From positions 1 to 34,511 of the forward strand of contig RPQN01000024.1 in NCBI GenBank assembly GCA_003819715.1: a DNA stretch of 34,511 nt. The letters run 5' to 3'. This stretch comes from Ignavibacteriota bacterium. Its GTDB lineage: Bacteria; Bacteroidota; Ignavibacteria; UBA10030. Positions 22,158 to 31,206 of the stretch are shown here, in pieces; positions within the stretch are counted from its first letter, which is position 1, and every line of letters starts with the position of its first letter. A model generated the notes under the pieces. The model was given only the letters and a program-made list of their open reading frames with translations, was not told the DNA's origin and ran no database searches. Both the position numbers and the translations under genes were made by a program.

Positions 22158-23186
22158 ATGAATCTTCTTGTCACAGGCGGTGCGGGTTTCATCGGGAGCA
22201 ATTTTATCCGCTCTATTCTGGAGAAATATCCGGAGTATCGCGTCATCAATTTTGACAAACTCACCTATGCCGGTAATCTCGAAAACCTGACGGGAATTGA
22301 TAAAGATCCGAGATACGCGTTTGAGAAAGGCGACATCTGCGATAAATCGAGAGTACAGATGTGCATCGTCCGGTACGAGATTGACATGATAGTCCATTTT
22401 GCTGCAGAGTCGCACGTCGACCGCAGTATACTGGGAGCAGCAGAATTTGTCAGGACCAATGTTGAGGGCACCAACGTCCTGTTGGAAGTGGTAAAAGAAA
22501 TGAAGGTGAAGCGGTTTTTGCATGTATCGACTGATGAGGTCTATGGATCGCTCGGAGCGACAGGATTGTTCACCGAATCAACCCCGTTGAGTCCGAACAG
22601 CCCTTACTCGGCGAGCAAAGCATCTGCGGATTTGCTGTCACTGGCCTATCAGCATACGTTTGGGATACCCGTGGTCATCACCCGCTGTTCGAACAATTAC
22701 GGGCCGTATCAATTTCCTGAAAAATTAATTCCGTTGATGATCGCAAACGCACTGAACGATAAACCGTTGCCGGTGTATGGCGATGGTATGAATGTGCGCG
22801 ATTGGCTTCATGTGAAAGATCATTGTTCGGCGATTGATACCGTCCTGCACCGGGGCCGCATTGGTGAGGTGTATAATATCGGCGGAAATAATGAGAAACC
22901 GAATATCGAAATCGTCAGGTTGATTTTGCAGAATCTTGGCAAACCCGAATCGCTTATCCGGTACGTTGAGGACCGTCCGGGCCATGACCGGCGGTACGCG
23001 ATCGATTCCAGTAAGATTCAAAAAGAATTCGGTTGGCAACCTGCTTATAGCTTTGAGAGCGGCATCGCTGAGACCATCAAATGGTACGTCGAGAATCAGC
23101 AGTGGTGGAAACGGATCATCAGCGGTGAATATCAAAAATATTATCAATTGTTGTACGGCGGAAGAGAAACGGTAAAGAAACACTGA
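22158..23186 (+). CDS. rfbB: dTDP-glucose 4,6-dehydratase
   Basis: RfbB (RmlB) converts dTDP-glucose to dTDP-4-keto-6-deoxyglucose, the branch point to rhamnose and other deoxysugars. The 342-residue extended short-chain dehydrogenase shows TGGAGFIGSNF (6-16) for NAD, FDKLTYAGNLENL (32-44) which binds the nucleotide-sugar, and FAAESHVDRSI (81-91). The catalytic triad region is STDEVYG (T125, D126, E127) with Y150-x3-K154. RCSNNYGPYQFPEKLIPL and RDWLHVKDHC are RmlB-specific. It starts seven bases after the upstream cupin gene. rmlA and rmlD, needed for a complete dTDP-rhamnose route, are absent here and must lie elsewhere if rhamnose is the product. Confidence 0.95.
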   Translation: MNLLVTGGAGFIGSNFIRSILEKYPEYRVINFDKLTYAGNLENLTGIDKDPRYAFEKGDICDKSRVQMCIVRYEIDMIVHFAAESHVDRSILGAAEFVRTNVEGTNVLLEVVKEMKVKRFLHVSTDEVYGSLGATGLFTESTPLSPNSPYSASKASADLLSLAYQHTFGIPVVITRCSNNYGPYQFPEKLIPLMIANALNDKPLPVYGDGMNVRDWLHVKDHCSAIDTVLHRGRIGEVYNIGGNNEKPNIEIVRLILQNLGKPESLIRYVEDRPGHDRRYAIDSSKIQKEFGWQPAYSFESGIAETIKWYVENQQWWKRIISGEYQKYYQLLYGGRETVKKH

Positions 23187-23248
23187 CCGGTTCTCTTTTA
23201 CTCTCTACTGTATTAATATCCATTTTTGCAGATTAAGGCGATGTTCCT

Positions 23249-24976
23249 ATGATGAAAAATACTCAATCGTTGCAGTCCGGCGGGATAAAAATTGTGCTTC
23301 TCTCTCTGGGTGTATTGTTCTGTCTGAATTCCGCGTCGTTCGCGCAATGGTCGCCGGATTCAAAAAAGAACGCAGAGTCCTCCGAATCAAAGTCCGATCT
23401 GAAAAACATGATCCAGCTGCCGGTCAGTAATGTCCCTGCCCTCGAAGGTCCGGTCGATCCGGAAAAATATTACATTGGCCCGTCGGATCTTCTTTCGGTG
23501 AATATCTGGATAAGCCCGCCGCTCAATTTTACCCTTTCAGTAACACCGGAAGGAACGCTCATTATACCAACGGTGGGGGAGGTGTCCGTTGCCGATGTGA
23601 CTCTGGCTCTGGCAAAAAAAAGGATTATCAACGAAATAAATAAGAAATATCTCTCAGGCAAGCCTTCAGTCACGTTGCTGAATCCCAGGTCGATCATGGT
23701 AACCGTCACGGGGGCGGTTCGAAATCCTGGTAAATATATACTCAATGCGACGGACCGGGTGGACAAAGCAGTGACCATGGCGAACAAGAATCAAAAAGAC
23801 ATCCTCGCGGAACCTAAATCGGTTTCCATGATTGCGGGCATTCGAAAAGATGATTCAAAGGAATTTGATGAACGCAATCAATCCAAAAGGAATATTCGTC
23901 TCACCCGACGGAGCGGAGAAAAACAACGGACCGACATTCTGCGGTACTATGCAACCAAAGAGGACCAGTGGAATCCTTTGCTCCGCGAGGGCGATGAAAT
24001 ATTTGTGCCGCGGATTGATCCGAATACAAATATTTTTGCGATCTATGGCGGAGTCAATAAGCAGGGCAGTTTTGAACTGGTCGAAGGAGACAGTCTCCTG
24101 AACGCGATTGAATTGGCATACGGATTGACACCACGGGCGAAGAAAGACAGTATTGAACACTATCGATATGATCTCACCGGCGGCGGGCAAACAGTCTCGT
24201 ATTATGATGTCGATGATATAAACCGGGGCTCTGCATCAGATGTCGCAATGCTTCCGGGCGATCGCATTGTCGTGAAGGAAAGGCCGGATATTCGGGAAAA
24301 TTATTGCGTGTTTGTCGAGGGTGAGGTCCGGTATCCCGGTACGTATCCTATTACCAAAGAAAGCACCACCCTCAGCACGGTGATCGGATGGGCGGGTGGA
24401 TTTACGGAATATGCATCTCTCAGCGCAGCCGAAGTTGTTCGAAGAGCCGTTCCAGCCGAGGAACAAACTTTTGAACGGGCATTGAGTTATCGTGGAACAG
24501 TATTGGTCGAAGATACTGCGAATTACAGGGTTGAAAGCGTGCTTCGGATGAACCACGAAGCAGTAAATGTGAACTTTGTTGATTTGTTTAAGAAAAAAGA
24601 TATGTCCCAGGAGGTTATCCTTCAAAATGGAGACTGGGTAAGAATTCCCGCACAACAAAAAACCGTGTACGTGTTCGGACAGGTTGTAAACCCTGGAAAT
24701 GTTCCGTTTGTGCAAGGAGAGCGATACAAGGAATATATTGGGCGGGCGGGCGGATACACCGATAATGCGAACACCAGTGATGTGATGATTATAAAACGGG
24801 CAACGCACCAGTGGTTGTCGCCAGGGGAAACCGAAATTGAAGAAGGCGATTTCGTCTGGGTGCCGAGGGACCCGGAGAGGACATCAACGTATTATTGGAA
24901 TATCGTCGGTCAGTTGGCGTCAATATTAAGCGTTGCGGTGAGTATTGTGCTGTTGACGATACAATTAAATAAATAG
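23249..24976 (+). CDS. Polysaccharide export protein with SLBB repeats (Wza-like)
   Basis: The 575-residue protein begins with a signal peptide (cleavage near residue 32, SASFAQ). It continues with the poly_export domain (about 70-155, YYIGPSDLLSVNIWISPPLNFTL). SLBB-type beta-grasp repeats follow, recognisable by GxVxxPGxYxL: VTGAVRNPGKYIL, IYGGVNKQGSFEL, VEGEVRYPGTYPI and VFGQVVNPGNVPF. A hydrophobic helix (about 548-572) closes the protein. Wza-type proteins form the outer-membrane and periplasmic channel for exopolysaccharide. Unlike E. coli Wza it has no lipobox cysteine at the cleavage site and is about 200 residues longer, with extra SLBB copies. AAGGCG precedes the ATG. The Wzz-like partner is the next gene. 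Confidence 0.9.
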   Translation: MMKNTQSLQSGGIKIVLLSLGVLFCLNSASFAQWSPDSKKNAESSESKSDLKNMIQLPVSNVPALEGPVDPEKYYIGPSDLLSVNIWISPPLNFTLSVTPEGTLIIPTVGEVSVADVTLALAKKRIINEINKKYLSGKPSVTLLNPRSIMVTVTGAVRNPGKYILNATDRVDKAVTMANKNQKDILAEPKSVSMIAGIRKDDSKEFDERNQSKRNIRLTRRSGEKQRTDILRYYATKEDQWNPLLREGDEIFVPRIDPNTNIFAIYGGVNKQGSFELVEGDSLLNAIELAYGLTPRAKKDSIEHYRYDLTGGGQTVSYYDVDDINRGSASDVAMLPGDRIVVKERPDIRENYCVFVEGEVRYPGTYPITKESTTLSTVIGWAGGFTEYASLSAAEVVRRAVPAEEQTFERALSYRGTVLVEDTANYRVESVLRMNHEAVNVNFVDLFKKKDMSQEVILQNGDWVRIPAQQKTVYVFGQVVNPGNVPFVQGERYKEYIGRAGGYTDNANTSDVMIIKRATHQWLSPGETEIEEGDFVWVPRDPERTSTYYWNIVGQLASILSVAVSIVLLTIQLNK

Positions 24977-25025
24977 AAAATAGAGGTCAGGGATTCTCAG
25001 ATCGTAATTGAAAGAAAATAATATT

Positions 25026-26123
25026 ATGGAGTATTTACATATTTTTTTAAAATGGCGGAAGGTGATTGTGGTGACCACCATCTCTATCTTCCTCGGCTCA
25101 ATTCTTGTCAGCATCATACTCCCCAACTGGTATAAATCAACGGTGACTCTCCTGCCGCCCAAGGAACGAATTGCGACAAATTTGCCTTCTTCAGCTTCTT
25201 CATTATTAAAGGGTCTGTCCAGTGTAACGAAAATTGGCGCGTTAGGCGGCAATCAGGATACCTATAATTATTTGGCGATTCTTAAAAGCAGAATAGCAAA
25301 AGAATTTATCATAAACCGATTTAACCTGAAGGCGGTTTATGGGATTTCTGATAGTACGATGGATAAAACGATAGAAGAACTTGAAGATAATTTTAAATTT
25401 GTCATTGAGGAAGAAGATTACCTGACGATCACCGTGGTGGATAAAGACCCTCAACGAGCTGCAGATATGGCGAATTATTATGTTGAAATTTTAAATCGTA
25501 TAAGCCTTCAATTAAGTACTTCTGAAGCAAGGAAAAATAAAGAGTTTCTTGAAGGTCGTGTTGCGCAGGTACGGCTTGATCTCAGGAAAGCGGAAGAGGA
25601 TCTGAAAAAATATCAGGAACAAAAGGGGATACTGATCATTTCTACCGAAAGTGGCCCCAGTATGACTGCCGTAGGTGAATTGTATGCTATGAAAGTAAAA
25701 AAGGAAATTGAACTGGCGATTATGGGAAGGTCCGTGTCAAAACTGAGCCCTGAATTGCAGAGAGTGAAAGATGAATTGCACGAAATCAATAAAAAAATCG
25801 ATTTGATTCCCTCTTCTGGAATCGGGGCGGTTCGATTGTATCGCGAGGTCGTGATACAACAAAAGATTCTTGAATTCATTGTTCCTCTTTATGAACAAGC
25901 AAAAGTTGACGAACAAAAAGATGTTCCTGTCATTCTTGTTCTCGATAAGGCCGTCCCCGCTGAAAGAAAAACAAAGCCCAAAAGAATTTTGATCGTCGCC
26001 ATCACATCGTTCACCGGTATTATCACCCTTTTATTGGGAGTATTCTCCTATGAGCATTTGAATGCTTCAGGACTACTTACACGAATCAAAAAAGAAACCG
26101 ACAGTTTCCGGCCACATTCGTAA
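25026..26123 (+). CDS. Wzz-like chain-length determinant / polysaccharide co-polymerase
   Basis: The 365-residue protein has the co-polymerase topology. One membrane helix near the N-terminus (about 11-33, VIVVTTISIFLGSILVSIIL) is followed by the Wzz domain (YKSTVTLLPPKE) and a large periplasmic region with heptad-rich helices (about 140-280, with DLRKAEEDLKKYQEQKG). A second membrane helix (about 321-341) is preceded by VPAERKTKPKR, the proline-rich Wzz signature. No C-terminal tyrosine-kinase domain is fused; the protein ends about 25 residues after the helix. ATG 25026 is chosen because it starts directly at the membrane anchor; an in-frame TTG at 25008 would add six residues. It likely sets polymer length and links to the SLBB exporter. 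Confidence 0.88.
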   Translation: MEYLHIFLKWRKVIVVTTISIFLGSILVSIILPNWYKSTVTLLPPKERIATNLPSSASSLLKGLSSVTKIGALGGNQDTYNYLAILKSRIAKEFIINRFNLKAVYGISDSTMDKTIEELEDNFKFVIEEEDYLTITVVDKDPQRAADMANYYVEILNRISLQLSTSEARKNKEFLEGRVAQVRLDLRKAEEDLKKYQEQKGILIISTESGPSMTAVGELYAMKVKKEIELAIMGRSVSKLSPELQRVKDELHEINKKIDLIPSSGIGAVRLYREVVIQQKILEFIVPLYEQAKVDEQKDVPVILVLDKAVPAERKTKPKRILIVAITSFTGIITLLLGVFSYEHLNASGLLTRIKKETDSFRPHS

Positions 26124-27414
26124 TATTGTAGCCTCTGGTATTCATAGTTCATCATCGAGGTTGTTTGCCAGCAATATTACAAAGGCAAGTCTTGCTTTGG
26201 TATTAAACCTCATCTTGACTCAAGTCCTGGGTGCCGCACAGTTTGGGCTCCTTTCTTTGATGCTGAGTATTCTCCTGACGACATCTGCCATAACAGATTT
26301 TGGTCTGGCGATATCCTATGTCAGTTTGCATGTCCGAAAATCAGAAACAGGCGAGAATGTACAACAGTATACCAAGGCAATATTCTCATTACGAATTGGA
26401 TTAAGTGCCGCATGCGCCTGTCTCGCGTTATTGGTTATGCCGTACATTTTTTCTCATCTCGGTGCTGGAAATTTACCTCTTGGATTCCTCATCCTGGCAT
26501 CGTTTTTCCTGTTCTTCGACAGTCTCTTCAATTTTGTGCTGGCGATGTTGCAGGCAGAAAAAGCATTCAAGGAATATGGATCGGCAAATGCGCTTGTTAA
26601 TATTGTCAGAATGGTGGGGATTGTTGTCGTCTCCATTTGCTTTATATTAAATATTGAAATAACCATTGGCGTTTACGTCGGGTCGCTTATCATTGTTCTG
26701 GCGTACATCTTAAAAATTCGCCCCCAGTATAGGTGGGATCTTTCGGCGCTTGTGACGAAGGGATCGTTTTCGAAGCTTCTCCGCTGGAGTCGCTGGACTT
26801 TCCTGCAGACGATCGCAAATGTGTTCTTTGTAAAGCTGGACATTCTGATGTTAGGTGCATTCCACGTGAGCCATGAACTTATCGGTAATTACTCGCTGGC
26901 GTTCGTGTTTGCAGGCATTCTGACACTGTTTCAAGTAACAGCGAATACGCTGCTCTTGCCAAAGGTAAACTCATTCCGAAGTTTTACTCAAATAGAACAA
27001 TACATAAAAAATATGTTCAAGGTCGTTGTGGTAGCAGGTCCGTTGATAGTGTTGGGCGGTGTGGTGATCACTGTTTTCCTCCATTGGATATATTCGTCAT
27101 CGTATCCTGCGGCATGGTCTATTTTCATTATTCTCTATACGGGGTTTGCCTTCAGCCTTTTTGCAACTCCGTTTGTTATGCTTGCCTATTCTATTGAACG
27201 TCCGGATATTCCGGCGTTTCAGAACATGGTTGGTCTCGTCATGGTGTTTTGTTTAAATTTATTTTTAGTGCCCACCTACGGAATATGGGGAACGGCAATA
27301 GCGTTTATCGTTGCTCGGGCGTTTACCGAAATTGGAGCGGTGGCTGTTATTATCCGGAAAATTAAAATAAATCATTTGCAAAATCCGCAAGCCAAGCTTG
27401 GAACCTCATATTGA
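26062..27414 (+). CDS. Oligosaccharide flippase (Wzx/RfbX-like)
   Basis: The 450-residue integral membrane protein has about 12-14 hydrophobic helices. Its N-terminal pattern is typical of polysaccharide flippases: SSSRLFASNITKASLALVLNLILTQVLGAAQFGLLSLMLSI. Later motifs include SKLLRWSRWTFLQTIANVFFVKLDILMLG and a C-terminal multi-helix block ending in basic residues. It is expected to flip the undecaprenyl-linked repeat unit across the inner membrane (MOP superfamily). The only ATG lies at 26062, inside the upstream gene in another frame, giving a 62-base overlap. The sole other in-frame start before the first helix is TTG 26160. The true N-terminus is therefore uncertain. Confidence 0.88.
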   Translation: MLQDYLHESKKKPTVSGHIRNIVASGIHSSSSRLFASNITKASLALVLNLILTQVLGAAQFGLLSLMLSILLTTSAITDFGLAISYVSLHVRKSETGENVQQYTKAIFSLRIGLSAACACLALLVMPYIFSHLGAGNLPLGFLILASFFLFFDSLFNFVLAMLQAEKAFKEYGSANALVNIVRMVGIVVVSICFILNIEITIGVYVGSLIIVLAYILKIRPQYRWDLSALVTKGSFSKLLRWSRWTFLQTIANVFFVKLDILMLGAFHVSHELIGNYSLAFVFAGILTLFQVTANTLLLPKVNSFRSFTQIEQYIKNMFKVVVVAGPLIVLGGVVITVFLHWIYSSSYPAAWSIFIILYTGFAFSLFATPFVMLAYSIERPDIPAFQNMVGLVMVFCLNLFLVPTYGIWGTAIAFIVARAFTEIGAVAVIIRKIKINHLQNPQAKLGTSY

Positions 27415-27443
27415 ACTCTGAACAAGTATACGACAGCGGACGA

Positions 27444-28895
27444 ATGAACGATAGTATTAAAAATAATAATCCATCGCTCGTTATCATCGGTATTTCTCTC
27501 GGTATTGCGAGTGCTGCTTTTCTTCTGAGCTGGTACGAGCACTATCTTATCGCGGCCGTTATTCTCCTCGGGAGTTGTTTCCTGGTATACACCATGGTCA
27601 CGCAAAAATATTTGCTCAGCCTTTGTGCGTTGATCCCTTTTTCTCAACCTCTTCCGCTAGCCCTTGGATCCAAAACCATAGGGTTTATGCCTGAATACAT
27701 TCTCTTGCCCGTGGTCGGACTATTTCTCCTCATGGAGAAAGTGCGCAAAAAGGATACTGGATTTTTACGGACAGGACTGCTCGTCCCATACGCTCTGTTC
27801 CTCTTTGTCGCCGCTGTTTCGTTAGCGATCACCGGATCTGAAATGGGATTTGCCAAGATTATTCCGGGAGTCGGTACTCTCTATATTTTATCTATTGCTC
27901 TTATCGTATTCATTTGCTTGAATGAATATGTCAGGTCGGAAAATCAAGTATCCGATATAACCTTCGTGTTGCTTGCATCTTCTATCTTGGTTTCTCTTTA
28001 TGGAATTATTGAATACTTCATCAACCTGTCTGTCAAGCATTACCGCATCAGGTCTTTCTTTGTGACGTTATTTTGGCAAGAAGGAGGAAGCAATCCGAAT
28101 TCTCTGGGGACGTACCTCATGATCATAATATTATTAGGCATCGGCATGAGGAAGGCGTATCAAGGGAAACGAAAAAGTATCATCAATATATCACTGTTAA
28201 TAAATTTTATTGCTCTCGTACTCACCGGATCACGAAGCAGCCTTATCGCGACTTTAATCGGAGGTTTTGCTCTCGGCGTTCGGCGGGATAAAAGAATCCT
28301 GCTTGCAGCGATTCCTTTAATTGGTGGTATTACCTATGTTATTTCTACGATTCCGCGAGCATGGGATAGACTCACAAGCGTTATATCAATTATCTCAGAT
28401 CAAAAGGTGATCAACTTCTTTTTACGCATTGATCCCAATAAACTTGATTGGGACCGTATTGGATATTTCGGCCTCGGTGGCTATAATATTGATATCATTG
28501 CAGGGGCGAATCGATTTGCGACATGGGTGACGGGGATTAAAGTGTTCGGTGATTATCCTGTTCTCGGCGTCGGGTTCCAAATGAGTAAAGATTATGCCGG
28601 CTTTGAGACAGCCGAGAATTTGTGGCTTGATATCGGTATTATGACCGGAGCAATAGGACTATCCTTGTTCTTATGGTGGACCTCGAGAGTGGTGAAGATC
28701 TCGCGAACGAATAAAGAGATTCAAATAAGTTCTTTTACAAATTCGTTCAGTGAATCATATCGGATAATTCTTTTAGGAATATTTATCACCACGCTCACCG
28801 GTTCCGTTATGCTGGTCTTAAAGCTCGTCATCTTGTTTTGGTTGTTAACGAGTTTGCAATGTTCTCTTCATTTGAGAAGAACGGTCTCCAGGTAA
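27444..28895 (+). CDS. O-antigen polymerase/ligase family protein (Wzy/WaaL-like)
   Basis: The 483-residue protein has about 11-12 membrane helices and one long hydrophilic loop (about 295-360) between helices in the second half. This is the O-antigen ligase/polymerase family layout. LTGSRSSLIATLIGGFALG (about 253-271) is the conserved segment with the family's arginine, and GDYPVLGVGF followed by AENLWLDIGIMTGAIGL is the characteristic end of the loop, with GxGxxxxxxxxxxxxAEN-type spacing. In this locus it most likely polymerises repeat units in the periplasm (Wzy), since no lipid A core genes are present. The start could instead be TTG 27411, overlapping the flippase stop as TTGA. Confidence 0.85.
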   Translation: MNDSIKNNNPSLVIIGISLGIASAAFLLSWYEHYLIAAVILLGSCFLVYTMVTQKYLLSLCALIPFSQPLPLALGSKTIGFMPEYILLPVVGLFLLMEKVRKKDTGFLRTGLLVPYALFLFVAAVSLAITGSEMGFAKIIPGVGTLYILSIALIVFICLNEYVRSENQVSDITFVLLASSILVSLYGIIEYFINLSVKHYRIRSFFVTLFWQEGGSNPNSLGTYLMIIILLGIGMRKAYQGKRKSIINISLLINFIALVLTGSRSSLIATLIGGFALGVRRDKRILLAAIPLIGGITYVISTIPRAWDRLTSVISIISDQKVINFFLRIDPNKLDWDRIGYFGLGGYNIDIIAGANRFATWVTGIKVFGDYPVLGVGFQMSKDYAGFETAENLWLDIGIMTGAIGLSLFLWWTSRVVKISRTNKEIQISSFTNSFSESYRIILLGIFITTLTGSVMLVLKLVILFWLLTSLQCSLHLRRTVSR

Positions 28896-28995
28896 GCCGA
28901 GAAATACCAAAACGAAAATTCGGTCTCATTTCTATGGCAGACCTTATGAGGATCATATTTCTATTTTGAAGAACACGGTTTGAATCATTCCATCT

Positions 28996-30156
28996 ATGAA
29001 TAAAAATCTCCCGGGACATACTGCGCTAGACCCTGTAAGAATATTGTTCGTGGCCCATGAATTTACACGGTCTGGCGCATCATTAGCATTGTTGGAGCTC
29101 ATGAGTGGTCTTCGAGCTGGGAACTATCAATGTCACTTAATCGGACCACGGGGAGGTGCGTTAGAAAAAGATTTTGAAGAATTGAACATTGACCGTCATT
29201 CGGTGAAGGCAATTAATTATCTTTATAAAGGGGGCCGGGGCCGATTCGGTCAGATCTTATTTTTACCAATAAGAATCCTTATTAATTTCTACCTTGTGTT
29301 CCGGCTATTGCAATTATTTCTCTCAATAAAGCCTCAAATTATTCATTTAAATTCCTTTGCCGCGAGATTCGCCGCTCTTCCGGCATTCTTCACTCATGCA
29401 AAAGTGGTTTGGCATCTTCATGAATATTATCCATGGAATCCGGTACTCCACAAATCAGCCGCGCTCTTTGTCAGTATTGTTTCTGATGTCATCTTCACCG
29501 TCTCTTCGGCATGTCTCTTCTGGTGGAACCAAAATAATGATCTCCGGTATCATGTGGTCTACGGCGGAACGAAAAGGCATAGTATGGCCGATCATAAAAA
29601 TCGCCCCTATGATATAGTCTTTGTGGGCCGGTTCAGTTATGAAAAGGGTTTTTTTGTTTTGCTGGACGCGCTCTCGATGTTGTCGTCCATAGGCATCGAA
29701 CCCAAAATGATTGCTGTCGGTACGTACGAATCTGATGAGGCACAATCGGTTATCTCTAAAACTCTTGAGTCAAAAAAACTTGTTCATATGATAGAGTGGA
29801 AATACGACTCTCCTGATCCGATTCCGTATATCGCGCAGGCAAAAATATTGGTATTACCATCCTTACGCGAAGGACTTCCGCGGGTGATATTAGAGGCGAT
29901 GAGTGTTGGAACAACGGTCATCGCTACTCAAGTCGGCGGAATACCAGAAGTGATCAATTCCCCTGATGTTGGGATACTGATCCAACCGGGCAATGTTGAA
30001 CAATTATTTCAGGCTCTCGAGCATCTGTTACATGACGAGACTGATCGAATAACAATATCGATTGCTGCATATCGATACATGGAGCATCATTTTACGCTCG
30101 CAGCATTTCAAGAGAATGCCCGTCGAATTTATGCGCAACTCCTCTCGCATCGCTAG
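28996..30156 (+). CDS. Glycosyltransferase family 4 (GT-B)
   Basis: The 386-residue cytosolic or membrane-associated enzyme has two Rossmann-like halves. The N-terminal acceptor half contains FTRSGASLALLELMSGL, an analogue of the GGxE loop. The C-terminal donor half has VFVGRFSYEKG (G201-R202, K207 contact the nucleotide diphosphate in the family). The E-x7-E motif EGLPRVILE (E292, E300) is followed by AMSVGTTVIATQVGGIPEVI. These features define GT4 retaining transferases; donor and acceptor sugars cannot be predicted. It is separated from the polymerase gene by 100 bases with no convincing promoter or terminator. It likely adds one sugar of the repeat unit. Confidence 0.9.
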   Translation: MNKNLPGHTALDPVRILFVAHEFTRSGASLALLELMSGLRAGNYQCHLIGPRGGALEKDFEELNIDRHSVKAINYLYKGGRGRFGQILFLPIRILINFYLVFRLLQLFLSIKPQIIHLNSFAARFAALPAFFTHAKVVWHLHEYYPWNPVLHKSAALFVSIVSDVIFTVSSACLFWWNQNNDLRYHVVYGGTKRHSMADHKNRPYDIVFVGRFSYEKGFFVLLDALSMLSSIGIEPKMIAVGTYESDEAQSVISKTLESKKLVHMIEWKYDSPDPIPYIAQAKILVLPSLREGLPRVILEAMSVGTTVIATQVGGIPEVINSPDVGILIQPGNVEQLFQALEHLLHDETDRITISIAAYRYMEHHFTLAAFQENARRIYAQLLSHR

Positions 30157-30198
30157 GTGCATTCATGGTCGAGAGGTGAACCGATCGGTAACGAAACG

Positions 30199-31179
30199 AT
30201 GAAGGAACGAATCATTTCACACGAGCGAAGCATGGCGGCGAGTAAAGAAAATGTCATGGTATCAATTATCCTGGTAAGTTATAATCGACTTGATCTGTTG
30301 CGGGACACGATCTCGGGCGTCCTGAAATATTTTACGGGATTTCCCCAAGAGATCATTTTAATAGATAATGATTCAAATGAACCGCTGGTGGACACCATAA
30401 AAGAAGAATTTCCTCAGCTCATCGTCGTTGCGAATAAAAGAAATGTCGGATTTGGTGCGGCAAACAATATCGGGGCACAGGCCGCAAAAGGCGAATATCT
30501 TCTTTTTATCAACAGTGATCTTATTGTTTCTGGGAATCCTGTCCCGGAAATGATCGCGATGCTTCAAACCAATGATACGGTCGGGATTGTCGGATGCCAG
30601 TTGATGAATAGCGACGGCTCTCTGCAGCCCTCGTATTTTCGATTTCCTTCGCTCATGATGCGGTTCCTGCAGCTCACCGGGTTGAAGAGCGCCATCTTAA
30701 AAATACTGCCTCAAGTTCAATATGCCCGTTATCGAGCGGAGGCCCTGGATTTTGTTTCCGGTGCTTTTTTTATGATCCGGCGTACGCTGTTTCATGAAAT
30801 TAATGGATTTGATGAACACTATTTTATGTATATCGAAGATGCAGATCTTGGTTACCGTGTTGCTTGCCGGGGTAAAAAATCAATATTGCACTCTTCTCGG
30901 GACGTCGTTCACCTTGGTGCGAACTATGAAGAAGACACCAATCCATTTGTGGTGTTCCATATGAATAGAGGATTGTTGTTGTTTTATAAAAAGAATTATT
31001 CCACCCCGAAATACGCGGCTCTGGTATTGATGAGCGTCGCGTTCTATATGATAAAAATTGTTGCGTATTCCTGGAAAAAGGATCATCCAATACAAAAAAA
31101 ACAATATATTACTCTTCTCCGGTTATACTGGCGGACCTTTACTCGTCGATATGACTTTGGAGAAGCGTTTCAGGACTGA
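30199..31179 (+). CDS. Glycosyltransferase family 2 (GT-A, rhamnosyltransferase-like)
   Basis: The 326-residue protein starts its conserved fold at MVSIILVSYNRLDLLRDTISG. It continues with IILIDNDSNE, VANKRNVGFGAANNIGA (which binds the nucleotide), and FINSDLIV at the position of the metal-binding DxD motif, with NSD in place of DxD as is common in this subgroup. GFDEHYFMYIEDADLGYRV is the catalytic-base region. A hydrophobic segment near the C-terminus may contact the membrane. These inverting GT2 enzymes often transfer rhamnose from dTDP-rhamnose. The start is uncertain: GTG 30157, ATG 30199, 30232 and 30256 are in frame and none has a strong ribosome-binding site. Confidence 0.9.
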   Translation: MKERIISHERSMAASKENVMVSIILVSYNRLDLLRDTISGVLKYFTGFPQEIILIDNDSNEPLVDTIKEEFPQLIVVANKRNVGFGAANNIGAQAAKGEYLLFINSDLIVSGNPVPEMIAMLQTNDTVGIVGCQLMNSDGSLQPSYFRFPSLMMRFLQLTGLKSAILKILPQVQYARYRAEALDFVSGAFFMIRRTLFHEINGFDEHYFMYIEDADLGYRVACRGKKSILHSSRDVVHLGANYEEDTNPFVVFHMNRGLLLFYKKNYSTPKYAALVLMSVAFYMIKIVAYSWKKDHPIQKKQYITLLRLYWRTFTRRYDFGEAFQD

Positions 31180-31206
31180 TGTGTCGACTTCACTGTTCCC
31201 GAATTC

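Noticed and set aside
28896-28995. Hairpin GGTCT/AGACC in the gap between the polymerase and GT4 genes
   Set aside because: The five-base stem has a 12-base loop and no T run, so it is neither a convincing terminator nor a recognisable regulatory element.
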